In this document: positions 9,497 through 17,067 of the stretch, one piece after another | Layout of the letters: each line of letters starts with the position of its first letter | How positions within the stretch are numbered: position 1 is the stretch's first letter | Assembly (NCBI GenBank): GCA_052035955.1 | Contig: JBPOHD010000118.1 | Coordinates: forward strand, 1-50,404 | Direction of reading: 5' to 3' | DNA length: 50,404 bases | From: JAEUNJ01 sp052035955 | GTDB lineage: Bacteria; Pseudomonadota; Gammaproteobacteria; Burkholderiales; Rhodocyclaceae | The notes under the pieces: generated by a model | Seen by the model: the letters and a program-made list of their open reading frames with translations, nothing else | What the model was told of the DNA's origin: nothing | The model's database searches: none | Program-made: the position numbers and the translations under genes

Positions 9497-10034
9497 AACG
9501 GATTTCCACGACCTCGATCTCGCGCGGGCCGGCCGGGCTCTGGAAGCGCACCACGTCCCCCTCGCGGGCCTTCAGCAGGGCCTTGGCGAGCGGCGAGATC
9601 CAGCTGATGCGGCCAGCCGCCGCCTGCGCCTCGTCGATGCCGACGATCTGGTAGGTGGCCTCGTCGCCGTCGCGGCCGCAGACGGTCACCGTGGCGCCGA
9701 AGAAAACCTGTTCCACGCTCTCCTGGGCCGCCGGATCCACCACCACGGCCGTCTCGAGGCGCTTCATCAGGAAGCGGATGCGGCGGTCGATCTCCCGCAG
9801 CCGCTTCTTGCCGTAGATGTAGTCGCCATTCTCGGAACGGTCGCCGTTGCCGGCCGCCCAGGAGACGACCCGCACCAGCTCCGGCCGCTCGACCTTCACC
9901 AGGTGTTCCAGCTCCGCCCTCAGGGCGCCGTGGCCGCGCCGCGTCATGTAATTGCGCGTGCCGGCCGGCAGCGACGGTTCGGCGAGGCCCTCCTCCTCCT
10001 CGCCCTCGCTTTCCTTGACGAAAGCCTTGTTCAT
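9489..10034 (-). CDS. greB: Transcription elongation factor GreB
   Basis: A 181-residue factor that enters the RNA polymerase secondary channel and triggers cleavage of backtracked transcripts. The coiled-coil domain carries the diagnostic acidic tip: VSWAAGNGDRSENGDYIYGK then KRLREIDRRIRFLMKRLE. The C-terminal FKBP-like domain includes VFFGATVTV, YQIVGIDEA and ISPLAKALL, which separate GreB from GreA. An acidic extension of about 30 residues precedes the usual start, ending in the common NYMTRRGH motif. The ATG overlaps the dsbC stop in an ATGA arrangement, and its own end overlaps the ClpX-like start, so all three are likely translated in series. Confidence 0.95.
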   Translation of the reverse strand: MNKAFVKESEGEEEEGLAEPSLPAGTRNYMTRRGHGALRAELEHLVKVERPELVRVVSWAAGNGDRSENGDYIYGKKRLREIDRRIRFLMKRLETAVVVDPAAQESVEQVFFGATVTVCGRDGDEATYQIVGIDEAQAAAGRISWISPLAKALLKAREGDVVRFQSPAGPREIEVVEIRYE

Positions 10035-10729
10035 TTCGCGTCGGCCATCAGCTTCTCGATCTGGCCGGCGGGCAGCGACTGCTGGACCACGGCCCCGTCG
10101 GAGAACACCAGGGTGGGCGTCGCGTCGAAGCGCAGGCGCTCGCCGAGGGCCACGTTGCGCGCCACCGGATCGGCACAGTCGCCCTTCTTCGGCGCCGTTC
10201 CCTTCAGCATGTAGTCCTGCCAGGCCTGGGCCGGGTCGGGCGAGCACCAGATGTCGCGGGCGACGGCCGTGGCGCCGGGATGCTGGCGCTCGAAGGGATA
10301 GAGGAAGACGTAAAGGGTCAGGTCGTCGATCTTCGCCAGTTCCATCTCCAGCGTCTTGCAGTGGGCGCACAGCGGGTCGGAGAAGACCGCCAGCCGTCGC
10401 GTGCCCTTGCCCTTGACCCGCCGGATGGCCTGGTTGAGGGGCAGGGCCGCGAAGTCGATGGCGCCCAGCTTGCGCAGCCGGTCCTGGGTCAGGTTGCGGC
10501 CGCTGGCGCTGTCGACCAGGCTGCCGACCAGGAGGAAGCTGCCGTCCTCGTTCGTGTAGGCGACCTTGCCGTCGAACTGGATTTCGTAGAGGCCCTTGAA
10601 GGGTGTGCGGGCGACGGCCTCGATGGTGACGGCCCCGAGGCGGGGACCGAGGTTCTTGCGGATCTGCGCCTCGTCGGCAAAGGCGGCGGCGGACAGGCAG
10701 GCCGCCAGCATCAGGGCGATCGGTTTCAT
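10031..10729 (-). CDS. dsbC: Periplasmic disulfide isomerase DsbC
   Basis: A 232-residue exported thiol-disulfide isomerase. A signal peptide covers about residues 1-18 (MKPIALMLAACLSAAAFA, cleavage before DEA). The N-terminal dimerisation domain is followed by a thioredoxin domain with FSDPLCAHCKTLE; the active site is Cys121-Ala-His-Cys124 rather than the CGYC of E. coli. Two further cysteines (IWCSPDP and KGDCADP) match the structural disulfide of DsbC. The cis-proline segment is RFDATPTLVF. I chose the ATG that begins the signal peptide; an ATG ten codons upstream would add charged, proline-rich residues and overlaps the predicted promoter. Sharing an operon with greB is unusual for a periplasmic enzyme. 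Confidence 0.93.
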   Translation of the reverse strand: MKPIALMLAACLSAAAFADEAQIRKNLGPRLGAVTIEAVARTPFKGLYEIQFDGKVAYTNEDGSFLLVGSLVDSASGRNLTQDRLRKLGAIDFAALPLNQAIRRVKGKGTRRLAVFSDPLCAHCKTLEMELAKIDDLTLYVFLYPFERQHPGATAVARDIWCSPDPAQAWQDYMLKGTAPKKGDCADPVARNVALGERLRFDATPTLVFSDGAVVQQSLPAGQIEKLMADAK

Positions 10730-10759
10730 CCGGGGAGGGAAAGGCGGAAAGGGGCGCAT

Positions 10760-10788
10760 AGTATGATGCCGCCTCCCGCCGCAGGCAA
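10760..10788 (-). promoter_or_regulatory. Candidate sigma-70 promoter for dsbC-greB-clpX-like
   Basis: On the minus strand TTGCCT (10783-10788), 17 bases, and CATACT (10760-10765) give a reasonable promoter. Its start would be near 10753, about 24 bases before the dsbC ATG. No ribosome site is obvious in that leader. Confidence 0.4.
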
Positions 10789-10832
10789 GCCGGAACGGCT
10801 GCCGGGCATGCCGCCGGCCGCCGTCGTCACCG

Positions 10833-11558
10833 ATGCCCGAAGAAGCCCCAGCGCCTCCCCAGCCGCCCGCCCGCGCCTTCCGGGCCGGCGCCCTGGCCTG
10901 CCTGCCCCTCCTGATGGGCGCCGTGCCCTTCGGCATCGTCTGCGGCGCCTCGGCGGCCGGCGCCGGCATGGACGTCCACCAGGCCTTCGCCCTCTCCTGG
11001 ATGGTCTTCGCCGGCTCGTCCCAGATCGCCTTCACCCAGTTGCTCGCCGCCGGCGCCCCCGGCTGGGTGATCGTGCTGACCGGCTGGATCGTCAATCTGC
11101 GCTTCATGATGTACAGCGCCGCCATGGCGCCCCATTTCCGCGCCATCCCTCGCCTGCCGCGCTGGCTCGCCTCCTACCTGCTCACCGACCAGGGATTCGC
11201 CTTCGGGCTGCTCAAGCTCAACGCCGGGCGGCCGTCGGCCGAGGCCTTCTGGTTCTACGTGGGACTCTCCACCGTCCTCTGGGTCGCCTGGCAGGCGGCG
11301 AACCTGGCCGGCATCCTGCTCGGCCGGCTGATCCCGGCCAGCTGGTCCATGGATTACATCGTCGCCCTGACCTTCATCTCCCTGCTGACGCCGCTCCTCA
11401 AGGACAGGGGCATGGTCCTCGCCGCCGTGGTCGGCGGCGCCGTCTCCGTGGGCCTCACCGTGCCCATGAAGCTCAACCTGGTGGCCGCCGCCCTCGCCGG
11501 CATGGCGGCCGCCCTCGCGATGGAGCGCCTGTGGCACCGGAAACCCTCTGGGCGGTGA
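10833..11558 (+). CDS. azlC: AzlC, large subunit of a branched-chain amino acid exporter
   Basis: A 241-residue inner-membrane protein of the AzlC/YgaZ family, which exports valine and related amino acids together with the small AzlD partner. Family landmarks are LPLLMGAVPFGIVCGASA, ALSWMVFAGSSQIAFTQLLA and LTGWIVNLRFMMYSAAMAPH. About seven hydrophobic segments are visible. A proline/alanine-rich lead of about 15 residues precedes the first helix. The azlD coding region overlaps its end by 28 bases. It is divergent from dsbC. No Lrp-type regulator gene lies next to it. Confidence 0.92.
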   Translation: MPEEAPAPPQPPARAFRAGALACLPLLMGAVPFGIVCGASAAGAGMDVHQAFALSWMVFAGSSQIAFTQLLAAGAPGWVIVLTGWIVNLRFMMYSAAMAPHFRAIPRLPRWLASYLLTDQGFAFGLLKLNAGRPSAEAFWFYVGLSTVLWVAWQAANLAGILLGRLIPASWSMDYIVALTFISLLTPLLKDRGMVLAAVVGGAVSVGLTVPMKLNLVAAALAGMAAALAMERLWHRKPSGR

Positions 11559-11860
11559 TCGCCGCCGTCGCCGTGGCCACCCAGGCGACGCGCCTCTCCT
11601 TCCTCGCCTGGGGCGCCCACATCGACCTGCCGCCCCTGTTCCGGCGCGCCCTCGCCTACCTGCCGGCGGCGATCCTCGGCGCCATCATCGCCCCCCTGGT
11701 GTTCACGGCCAGCGGCCCGGCCGGGATGCCCTGGCCCGACACCGCCCGCCTGGTCGCCGCCCTGGCCGCCTTCGCCGTCGCCCTCGTCACGCGCAGCACG
11801 CTGCTCACGGTGTTGCTGGGCATGGGCGTGTTCTGGGCGGCCCAGGCGATGCCGGGGTAA
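11531..11860 (+). CDS. azlD: AzlD, small subunit of a branched-chain amino acid exporter
   Basis: A 109-residue membrane protein with about four helices. It begins at a GTG inside the end of azlC, with a GGAG ribosome site six bases upstream. The sequence ATQATRLSFLAWG and LPPLFRRALAYLPAAILGAI are typical of AzlD/YgaH, the obligate partner of AzlC. It continues with TARLVAALAAFAVALVTRST and ends in a further hydrophobic helix. The 28-base overlap with azlC indicates translational coupling and a fixed subunit ratio. The exact start is inferred from the overlap geometry and the family length of about 105 residues. Confidence 0.87.
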   Translation: MAPETLWAVIAAVAVATQATRLSFLAWGAHIDLPPLFRRALAYLPAAILGAIIAPLVFTASGPAGMPWPDTARLVAALAAFAVALVTRSTLLTVLLGMGVFWAAQAMPG

Positions 11861-11957
11861 GCGTCCGGGCGGCAGAGCACATCACCGGGCCCCGCCGGCC
11901 CGATCCCGCACACTTCCGAGCAATGGGCCGGTTCCTGGTTTGCGACCGCCCGACAGA

Positions 11958-11990
11958 GCCGGCTAGCCTCCCGCCGGAAGGCTAGCCGGC
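11958..11990. terminator. Perfect 12-bp hairpin overlapping the kinase stop codon
   Basis: GCCGGCTAGCCT (11958-11969) and AGGCTAGCCGGC (11979-11990) pair perfectly around a 9-base loop between azlD and the convergent kinase gene. The right arm contains the kinase stop codon (11982-11984). No T-tract follows on either strand, so termination would have to be bidirectional and factor-assisted; an mRNA-stabilising role is equally possible. Confidence 0.5.
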
Positions 11991-14483
11991 CTGCTTGATC
12001 GCAAGCAGCGCCTGGTTGCGCAGGGTCTTCAGCAGCGTCAGTTCGCGCTCGGGGATGGCGATCTGTCCGGCCTTGTCCTTGTCGCAGTAGATCATCGCCA
12101 CCGGCCGCCCCTTGATGTTCATGGGGAAGAGCACGAAGGTCCGCGCCGGCACGCTCTTCCGATACCAGGCGGGAACGCGGTCGGCAATCTTCGGATCGTC
12201 GATGTCGCTGATGAAGATGTCGGCCGCCTTGGAGGTGGCGACATGGAAGACATCCGGCGTGTAGGTGAGCGGAAAGCGGAAGACCTTGACGATGTCGGCC
12301 GTGTCCGGACCGAAGCCGAAGCGGCCGACCATGAGGCCGGACTTGGCGTCGCGCAGGCAGAGCAGCACCCGCTTGAAGCCCATCGCGCGGTACATGGTCT
12401 CGAGGACGATGCGCATGATGTCGTTCAGGGAGGCATCCTCGACCAGGGAGTTGCTGATGTCCTGGATGCCGGCCGTCATCACCCGTTCGGCATCGTCGGG
12501 CACACCGCCCTGGCTGGCCTCCGCCGCCTGCCGTCCGTCGGTGCCGGCCGCCCCGGCGCCGCCCTCGCCGCCGTCGATGGCACCGTCGCCGGCGCCCGCC
12601 ACCAGGCTGCGGTCGGCCAGCACGGTGGCGGCCATGGCCGCGTCGCCGCCGGCCACCAAGGTCTCGTCGCCCCCCGGCACCGGCGCCGGCACGCCGGCCG
12701 TCCAGGTCCTCACCTGGCGGGCGAAGTTGCTCTGCTTCAGGTTCACGTGCAGGATGCCGGCGATCTGGCCCAGGTCCTCGAAGGATTTCTCCAGCACCGT
12801 CTTCAACTGGCCTTCGGTGAAGGGCAGGCCGCCGGCGAAGCGTTCGCTGACCGCCGCCATGGCCTGGTGGCGTTCGTCTTCCGGGGTGCCGGCGATGGCC
12901 TCGCAGAGTTCGTTGGAAAAGCCCGCCAGCAGGCGCAGGCCTTCGTCATGGGTGACGGGCTTGCGCACCGGGCCGGGCGGCAGCCGGCGCATGCTGCCGA
13001 CGATGCTGGGCGGGAAGCCCCAGGCCTGGGCGATGCCCATCCCCAGTTCCTCGAAGGACAGGCCCAGCACCTGCCGCGAGGCGGCCTCCAGCGGCACCCG
13101 CTTCTGGTCCACCAGCTTCCGGATCTCCTCGCTCTCCTCCGGGAAGTAGTAGCGGGCGAGCAGTTCGCCGAGGCCGTGGAACAGGGAGCAGATGAAGGCC
13201 TCCTCGGCCTGCCGGGCCATGAAGCGCTGGCTGGCGTCGCGGGCCAGGAGCCCGGCCAGGTTGGCGCGCAGGAAGGCCTCCTTCAGTTCGCGGGCGTTCG
13301 CCTTGTCCTGCAGGTGCTCGAACAGCAGCAGGGTCACCGCGATGTTGCGGATCGAATCGAAGCCCAGGACGACGACGGCCCGGGAGACCGTACTGATGTT
13401 GCCGCCGCCGGCCTGCCGGTAATAGGCGGAATTGACCAGGCGCAGGATCTTGTTGGTCAGGGCGTAGTCCTTGAGGATGGTGTTGGACAGGCGGTTGATG
13501 TTCTCCCGGTCCGAGGAGGTGAGCTTGTTGATCGCCGAGACGGAGTCGGAAAGGGCCGGGAAGTCGGTCTTCAGGCGCATGCGGCGGAGCAGGAATTCCA
13601 GGGTCCCCTGCCCGGCGCCGCCTTCCTTCTGGGCCTCGGCGGCCGGGGCCAGGGCGGCCCCCAGGTAGGCATCGAGGGCCTCGCGCATGCGCACCGCGCT
13701 CTCGAAGCGGGCGGCAGGATCCCGGGCGCAGGCCTTGAGGACGATGTCGCCGAGCCGGTCATCGATGCCGGCATCCTTGGGCAGGGCGATGTCCTCGTGG
13801 GCGATCCGGTAGAGCAGCTGCCCGACCGTCTGCCCCTGGACGGCCTTGGCGCCGGTGAGCATCTCGAGCAGGATCAGGCCGGCGGCGAAGATGTCCATGC
13901 GGGGGCCGACCGACCGCCCCGCGATGTATTCGGGGGCCATGTAGGCCGGCGTCCCGGACAAGCCCTCGGCGCCGGCGGCAACCGCCTCCCCCACCGCGCC
14001 GAGCCGGACGGCGATGCCGAAATCCATCACCCGCGGCGTGCCCCGCCCGTCCATCAGGATGTTGGACGGCTTGAGGTCCCGATGCACGATGCCTTCGGCA
14101 TGGGCGGCGGCGAGTCCGTCGAGGACCTGCCGCATCCAGTCGGCGGCCTGGGCCCGCGAGATCCTGCCCTCGGCGGCGATGGCTTCCGCCAGGCTGCGGC
14201 CGGCCACGTACTCGAAGACCAGGTAGGGATAGCCCTCCTCCTCTCCCGCATCGAAGATGGGCACGATGTTGGCGTGGCGCAGCCGGCTCACCGCCCGGGC
14301 CTCGGCCAGCAGGCTGGCGTTCATCGCCGTGTCGGCGCCGGAGAACCTCAAGGTCTTGATCGCGACCTCGCGCTGCAGCTGTGGATCCCAGGCCAGGTAG
14401 ACGACGCTCTGGGCGCCGCGACCCAGCTCGCGGCGGATCTCGAAGCGGCCGACGGTGGGCGGCGCGGGGGTGGCTGGAGGCAT
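11982..14483 (-). CDS. Serine/threonine protein kinase fused to HDOD and GAF domains
   Basis: An 833-residue cytosolic signalling protein with three parts. Residues 12-275 are a Hanks-type kinase with an intact active site: glycine loop LGRGAQSVVY, Lys43 in VAIK, HRDLKPSN (Asp136), DFG (154-156) and GTPAYMAPE. Residues about 300-510 are an HDOD domain, with FPALSDSVSAINKLTS, NKILRLVNSAYYR and AVVVLGFDSIRNIAVTLLLF. A linker rich in Gly/Ala follows, then a GAF-like domain from about 665 to the end (ISNSLVEDASLNDIMRIVLE, FPMNIKGRPVAMIYCDKDKA). No membrane segment is present. A TAGAAT -10 box lies so that transcription would begin at the ATG itself, so the mRNA may be leaderless. It is divergent from a chemoreceptor. 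Phosphorylation targets are unknown. Confidence 0.92.
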   Translation of the reverse strand: MPPATPAPPTVGRFEIRRELGRGAQSVVYLAWDPQLQREVAIKTLRFSGADTAMNASLLAEARAVSRLRHANIVPIFDAGEEEGYPYLVFEYVAGRSLAEAIAAEGRISRAQAADWMRQVLDGLAAAHAEGIVHRDLKPSNILMDGRGTPRVMDFGIAVRLGAVGEAVAAGAEGLSGTPAYMAPEYIAGRSVGPRMDIFAAGLILLEMLTGAKAVQGQTVGQLLYRIAHEDIALPKDAGIDDRLGDIVLKACARDPAARFESAVRMREALDAYLGAALAPAAEAQKEGGAGQGTLEFLLRRMRLKTDFPALSDSVSAINKLTSSDRENINRLSNTILKDYALTNKILRLVNSAYYRQAGGGNISTVSRAVVVLGFDSIRNIAVTLLLFEHLQDKANARELKEAFLRANLAGLLARDASQRFMARQAEEAFICSLFHGLGELLARYYFPEESEEIRKLVDQKRVPLEAASRQVLGLSFEELGMGIAQAWGFPPSIVGSMRRLPPGPVRKPVTHDEGLRLLAGFSNELCEAIAGTPEDERHQAMAAVSERFAGGLPFTEGQLKTVLEKSFEDLGQIAGILHVNLKQSNFARQVRTWTAGVPAPVPGGDETLVAGGDAAMAATVLADRSLVAGAGDGAIDGGEGGAGAAGTDGRQAAEASQGGVPDDAERVMTAGIQDISNSLVEDASLNDIMRIVLETMYRAMGFKRVLLCLRDAKSGLMVGRFGFGPDTADIVKVFRFPLTYTPDVFHVATSKAADIFISDIDDPKIADRVPAWYRKSVPARTFVLFPMNIKGRPVAMIYCDKDKAGQIAIPERELTLLKTLRNQALLAIKQAG

Positions 14484-14489
14484 CGGGCG

Positions 14490-14495
14490 ATTCTA
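14490..14495 (-). promoter_or_regulatory. Candidate -10 box of the kinase gene, leaderless start
   Basis: TAGAAT on the minus strand ends six bases before the kinase ATG, so the predicted transcription start is the A of the ATG (14483). No Shine-Dalgarno sequence is present. A good -35 box was not found. Confidence 0.35.
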
Positions 14496-14638
14496 GCCCG
14501 GAACCCGCGAGCCCCAGCCGCCCGCGGGAGCGGGCCACCGGCATCCGCCGGTCGATCCGGCGCCCCGATCCGCTGTTACACTTCCACAACAAGATGACGA
14601 CTGGAACCCGCCCCGGGTATCCGTCAAGGGAGGTCGAC

Positions 14639-16267
14639 ATGGACGCACGCTTTTCCGTCAAAGGCTGGCTGTGGCTGCTGGGCATCGCCAGTTCACTCGC
14701 CTTCGCCGCGCTGGTCGCCGGGACGTTCTGGCAATCGGGGAAGAGCGAACGACTCCTGCTGAAATTCGTCGATGGCGACCTGGCCGCGGAGCGAGCCGCC
14801 ACCCAGGCCTACGCCCAGGGCCTGCAGATGGGCCAGGCCCTGCGCAACATCCTGCTCGATCCGGCCAACAAGAAGGGCTATGACAACCACGCCAGGGCCA
14901 GCGCCGCCTTCGAGGCCGCGTCGGCCGAGTTGTTGCGGCAACTGGCCGGAGACCCGGCCGCCGCGGCGACCGGCGACGCCCTGGGCAAGGCCATCGCAAG
15001 CTGGAAACCCTTGCACGCGGGCGTCCTGGCCCAGGTGAGGGGTGGCGACGGAGGCGGGGCCACCCAGGCCCTGGTCGGCAAGGAAACGCCGGCCTGGCGG
15101 GCCGTGCGGGAACTCCTGCTGCAACAGATGGCAGAGCGCGAAAAGACGTCCGCGGAAACCCGGCGAGGACTCCTGGGCGGGTTCCAGGATGCCCGCGCGG
15201 TGACCGCCGCGGTGGGACTCGGCGGCCTGCTGCTGGTGGTATTGGTCACCCTGCAGGTGGCCCGCGGCGTCTTCTCCAGGCTGGGCGGCGAACCGGCCTA
15301 TGCGGCCGGCGCTCTGGCGCGGATCGCCGACGGCGACCTGGCCACGGACCTCGCTTCCAGCGGAGCACGGCCGGGCAGCCTGCTGGCGGCGATGGCCGGC
15401 ATGCAGGGACATCTCAAGGCGCTGATCGGCCAGGTCAACGCCAGCGCCCGTCGGCTGGTCGGCGCGGTGACCCCCATGGAGGCGAACTTCAAGGACGTGG
15501 TGCGCGTGGCCGGCGTCCAGAGCGAGGCCAGCGCCGCCATCGCGGCGGCCGTCGAGCAGATGAGCACGGGAAGCTCCGCGATGGCCGACAGCGGCGCCGA
15601 GGCCGCGCGCCTGACGGCGCAGGCGGAGGACGGAGTGCGGGCGGGCCTGGCAGCCCTGACCGAGACGGCCGATGCCTTGGCCAAGGTCGTCGACGCGATG
15701 GCGCTATCCTCCGAATCCATGAACCAGCTGGCCCTGAAGGCGGTGAGCATCGACAGCATCGTCCAGACCATCCGGGAGATTGCCGACCAGACCAACCTCC
15801 TCGCCCTCAATGCCGCCATCGAGGCCGCCCGGGCGGGCGAACAGGGCCGCGGCTTCGCCGTCGTTGCCGACGAGGTGCGCAAGCTGGCCGAAAGGACCGC
15901 CCTGGCCACCCACGAGATATCGGAAATGATCCAGGGCGTCCGCGGCGGGATCGCCGACGCCCAGAGCGGCATGGAGAGCGCCCGGGGACTGACGCTGGCC
16001 GGCGCCCAGCGTTCGGACGGCGTCAAGGAGTCGGTACGCGACCTGGAACGCACGATCGGCCGGGCCCGCGCGGCAATCGACGAGATCGCCCATGGACTCG
16101 TGGAGCAGCGACAGAACGCGACGGACGCCGCCCGACGGGTGGAAAGCATCGCCGAGGGCAACGAGCGCGTGCTGCAGGCCATGCGCCAAGCCGCCTCGGG
16201 CGTCCAGGAACTGGTCCGCCTTTCGGGAGAACTGGAAGCCGGCATCGCTCACTTCCGGCTCGCCTGA
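14639..16267 (+). CDS. Methyl-accepting chemotaxis protein with short periplasmic sensor
   Basis: A 542-residue transmembrane chemoreceptor. A first helix (about residues 8-28) and a second (about 192-215) bound a periplasmic domain of about 160 residues that looks like a helical-bundle sensor. A HAMP-like stretch follows (LGGEPAYAAGALARIADGDL). The cytoplasmic coiled coil carries the invariant hairpin tip EIADQTNLLALNAAIEAARA then GEQGRGFAVVADEVRKLAER. It would signal through CheW/CheA at a cell pole to bias flagella or pili. The ATG has an AGGGAGG site and is divergent from the kinase gene. There is no C-terminal CheR-docking pentapeptide. The ligand is unknown. Confidence 0.93.
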   Translation: MDARFSVKGWLWLLGIASSLAFAALVAGTFWQSGKSERLLLKFVDGDLAAERAATQAYAQGLQMGQALRNILLDPANKKGYDNHARASAAFEAASAELLRQLAGDPAAAATGDALGKAIASWKPLHAGVLAQVRGGDGGGATQALVGKETPAWRAVRELLLQQMAEREKTSAETRRGLLGGFQDARAVTAAVGLGGLLLVVLVTLQVARGVFSRLGGEPAYAAGALARIADGDLATDLASSGARPGSLLAAMAGMQGHLKALIGQVNASARRLVGAVTPMEANFKDVVRVAGVQSEASAAIAAAVEQMSTGSSAMADSGAEAARLTAQAEDGVRAGLAALTETADALAKVVDAMALSSESMNQLALKAVSIDSIVQTIREIADQTNLLALNAAIEAARAGEQGRGFAVVADEVRKLAERTALATHEISEMIQGVRGGIADAQSGMESARGLTLAGAQRSDGVKESVRDLERTIGRARAAIDEIAHGLVEQRQNATDAARRVESIAEGNERVLQAMRQAASGVQELVRLSGELEAGIAHFRLA

Positions 16268-16302
16268 GCGCCCTCCCGACCGGGGCGACGGCGCGGTCCG
16301 GC

Positions 16303-16536
16303 TCAGTGCCGCAGGGCCGACTGGTTCATCACCGCGCTGTAGGCATCCATGAAATCGGCGAGTTGATCCTCGTCCCGCTCCTCGGAGAGGAATTCGTTGA
16401 ACTCGCGGCGGAAGCGGTCGGCGGTGGCACCCTGCATCAGTCCGACCCGGCCCGCCCGCTTGTCGAGGATTTCCACCGCGTCCTCGGCCGGATAGTCGAT
16501 GACGTACATCATGGGGTTGTTGAAGACGACTTGCAT
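16303..16536 (-). CDS. DUF3567 family small protein
   Basis: A 77-residue protein starting MQVVFNNPMMYVIDYP and containing EDAVEILDKRAGR and ADRFRREFNEFL, matching the DUF3567 family found mainly in betaproteobacteria. It has no known function. The start chosen has a GGGAG site seven bases upstream; an ATG 11 codons earlier lacks one and adds residues not typical of the family. It ends in DAYSAVMNQSALRH, again family-like. It is convergent with the preceding chemoreceptor gene and divergent from the DUF465 gene. Confidence 0.85.
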   Translation of the reverse strand: MQVVFNNPMMYVIDYPAEDAVEILDKRAGRVGLMQGATADRFRREFNEFLSEERDEDQLADFMDAYSAVMNQSALRH

Positions 16537-16637
16537 GGCGGGCTCCCGGGAGCGGTACATGTCTCTCATCTGGCCCCGGGAACGGCGTTTTCAAGTGCCC
16601 GTTGCCAATTCCCGCCCGGCGGGCATAACATAGGCCC

Positions 16638-16850
16638 ATGGAGACCACAACCACGCCCGAAGCCCTCCGGGTCCAGCTCCAGGAGTTGAAGGTGGAGCAC
16701 CGGGACCTGGACGACGCCATCGCCCGCCTCGACGAGGCGCCGCCGCCGACCGACGAACTCCTGTTGCGGCGGCTCAAGAAACGCAAACTGCACCTGAAGG
16801 ATCGCATCGCCCTGATCGAGCGCCTGCTCGAACCGGACGAACTCGCCTGA
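16638..16850 (+). CDS. YdcH-like DUF465 small coiled-coil protein
   Basis: A 70-residue, highly charged and helical protein. The segment LQELKVEHRDLDDAIARLDE followed by LLLRRLKKRKLHLKDRIALI matches the DUF465/YdcH family, in which a short hydrophilic coiled coil ends in a basic KKRKLxLKDxI motif. No biochemical role is established for the family. It stands alone between DUF3567 (divergent) and metY (same strand, 217 bp downstream). In that gap I saw no riboswitch-like or other clear element. Confidence 0.85.
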   Translation: METTTTPEALRVQLQELKVEHRDLDDAIARLDEAPPPTDELLLRRLKKRKLHLKDRIALIERLLEPDELA

Positions 16851-17067
16851 TCGCCGGCAGGCAGATCACGGTGGCCCAAGGAGACGCCGTCCTTCCCGCT
16901 CTCCCGCCCCGTCGCCGGGACATGCACGCCCTCCCCACGGCCCCGAAAACCGGGGCCCGGGGATTTTGTGCAGCCGGTTTCTTCGAATCGACGGACCCAC
17001 CCTTGCAGCCTCCCTGCCTCCTTCTTCCCTCAACGAACGACGCGGCGCCCGACGCCCTGGACCGTCC

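Noticed and set aside
15780..15900. Near-identical stretches in the two chemoreceptor genes (15770-15895 and 49700-49825) as a recombination repeat
   Set aside because: The similarity is confined to the universally conserved signalling tip of chemoreceptors, so it reflects protein constraint.
16851..17067. Possible sulfur-metabolite riboswitch ahead of metY
   Set aside because: I looked for SAM- and SAH-type conserved cores and saw none; only GC-rich runs and a C/T-rich stretch are present.
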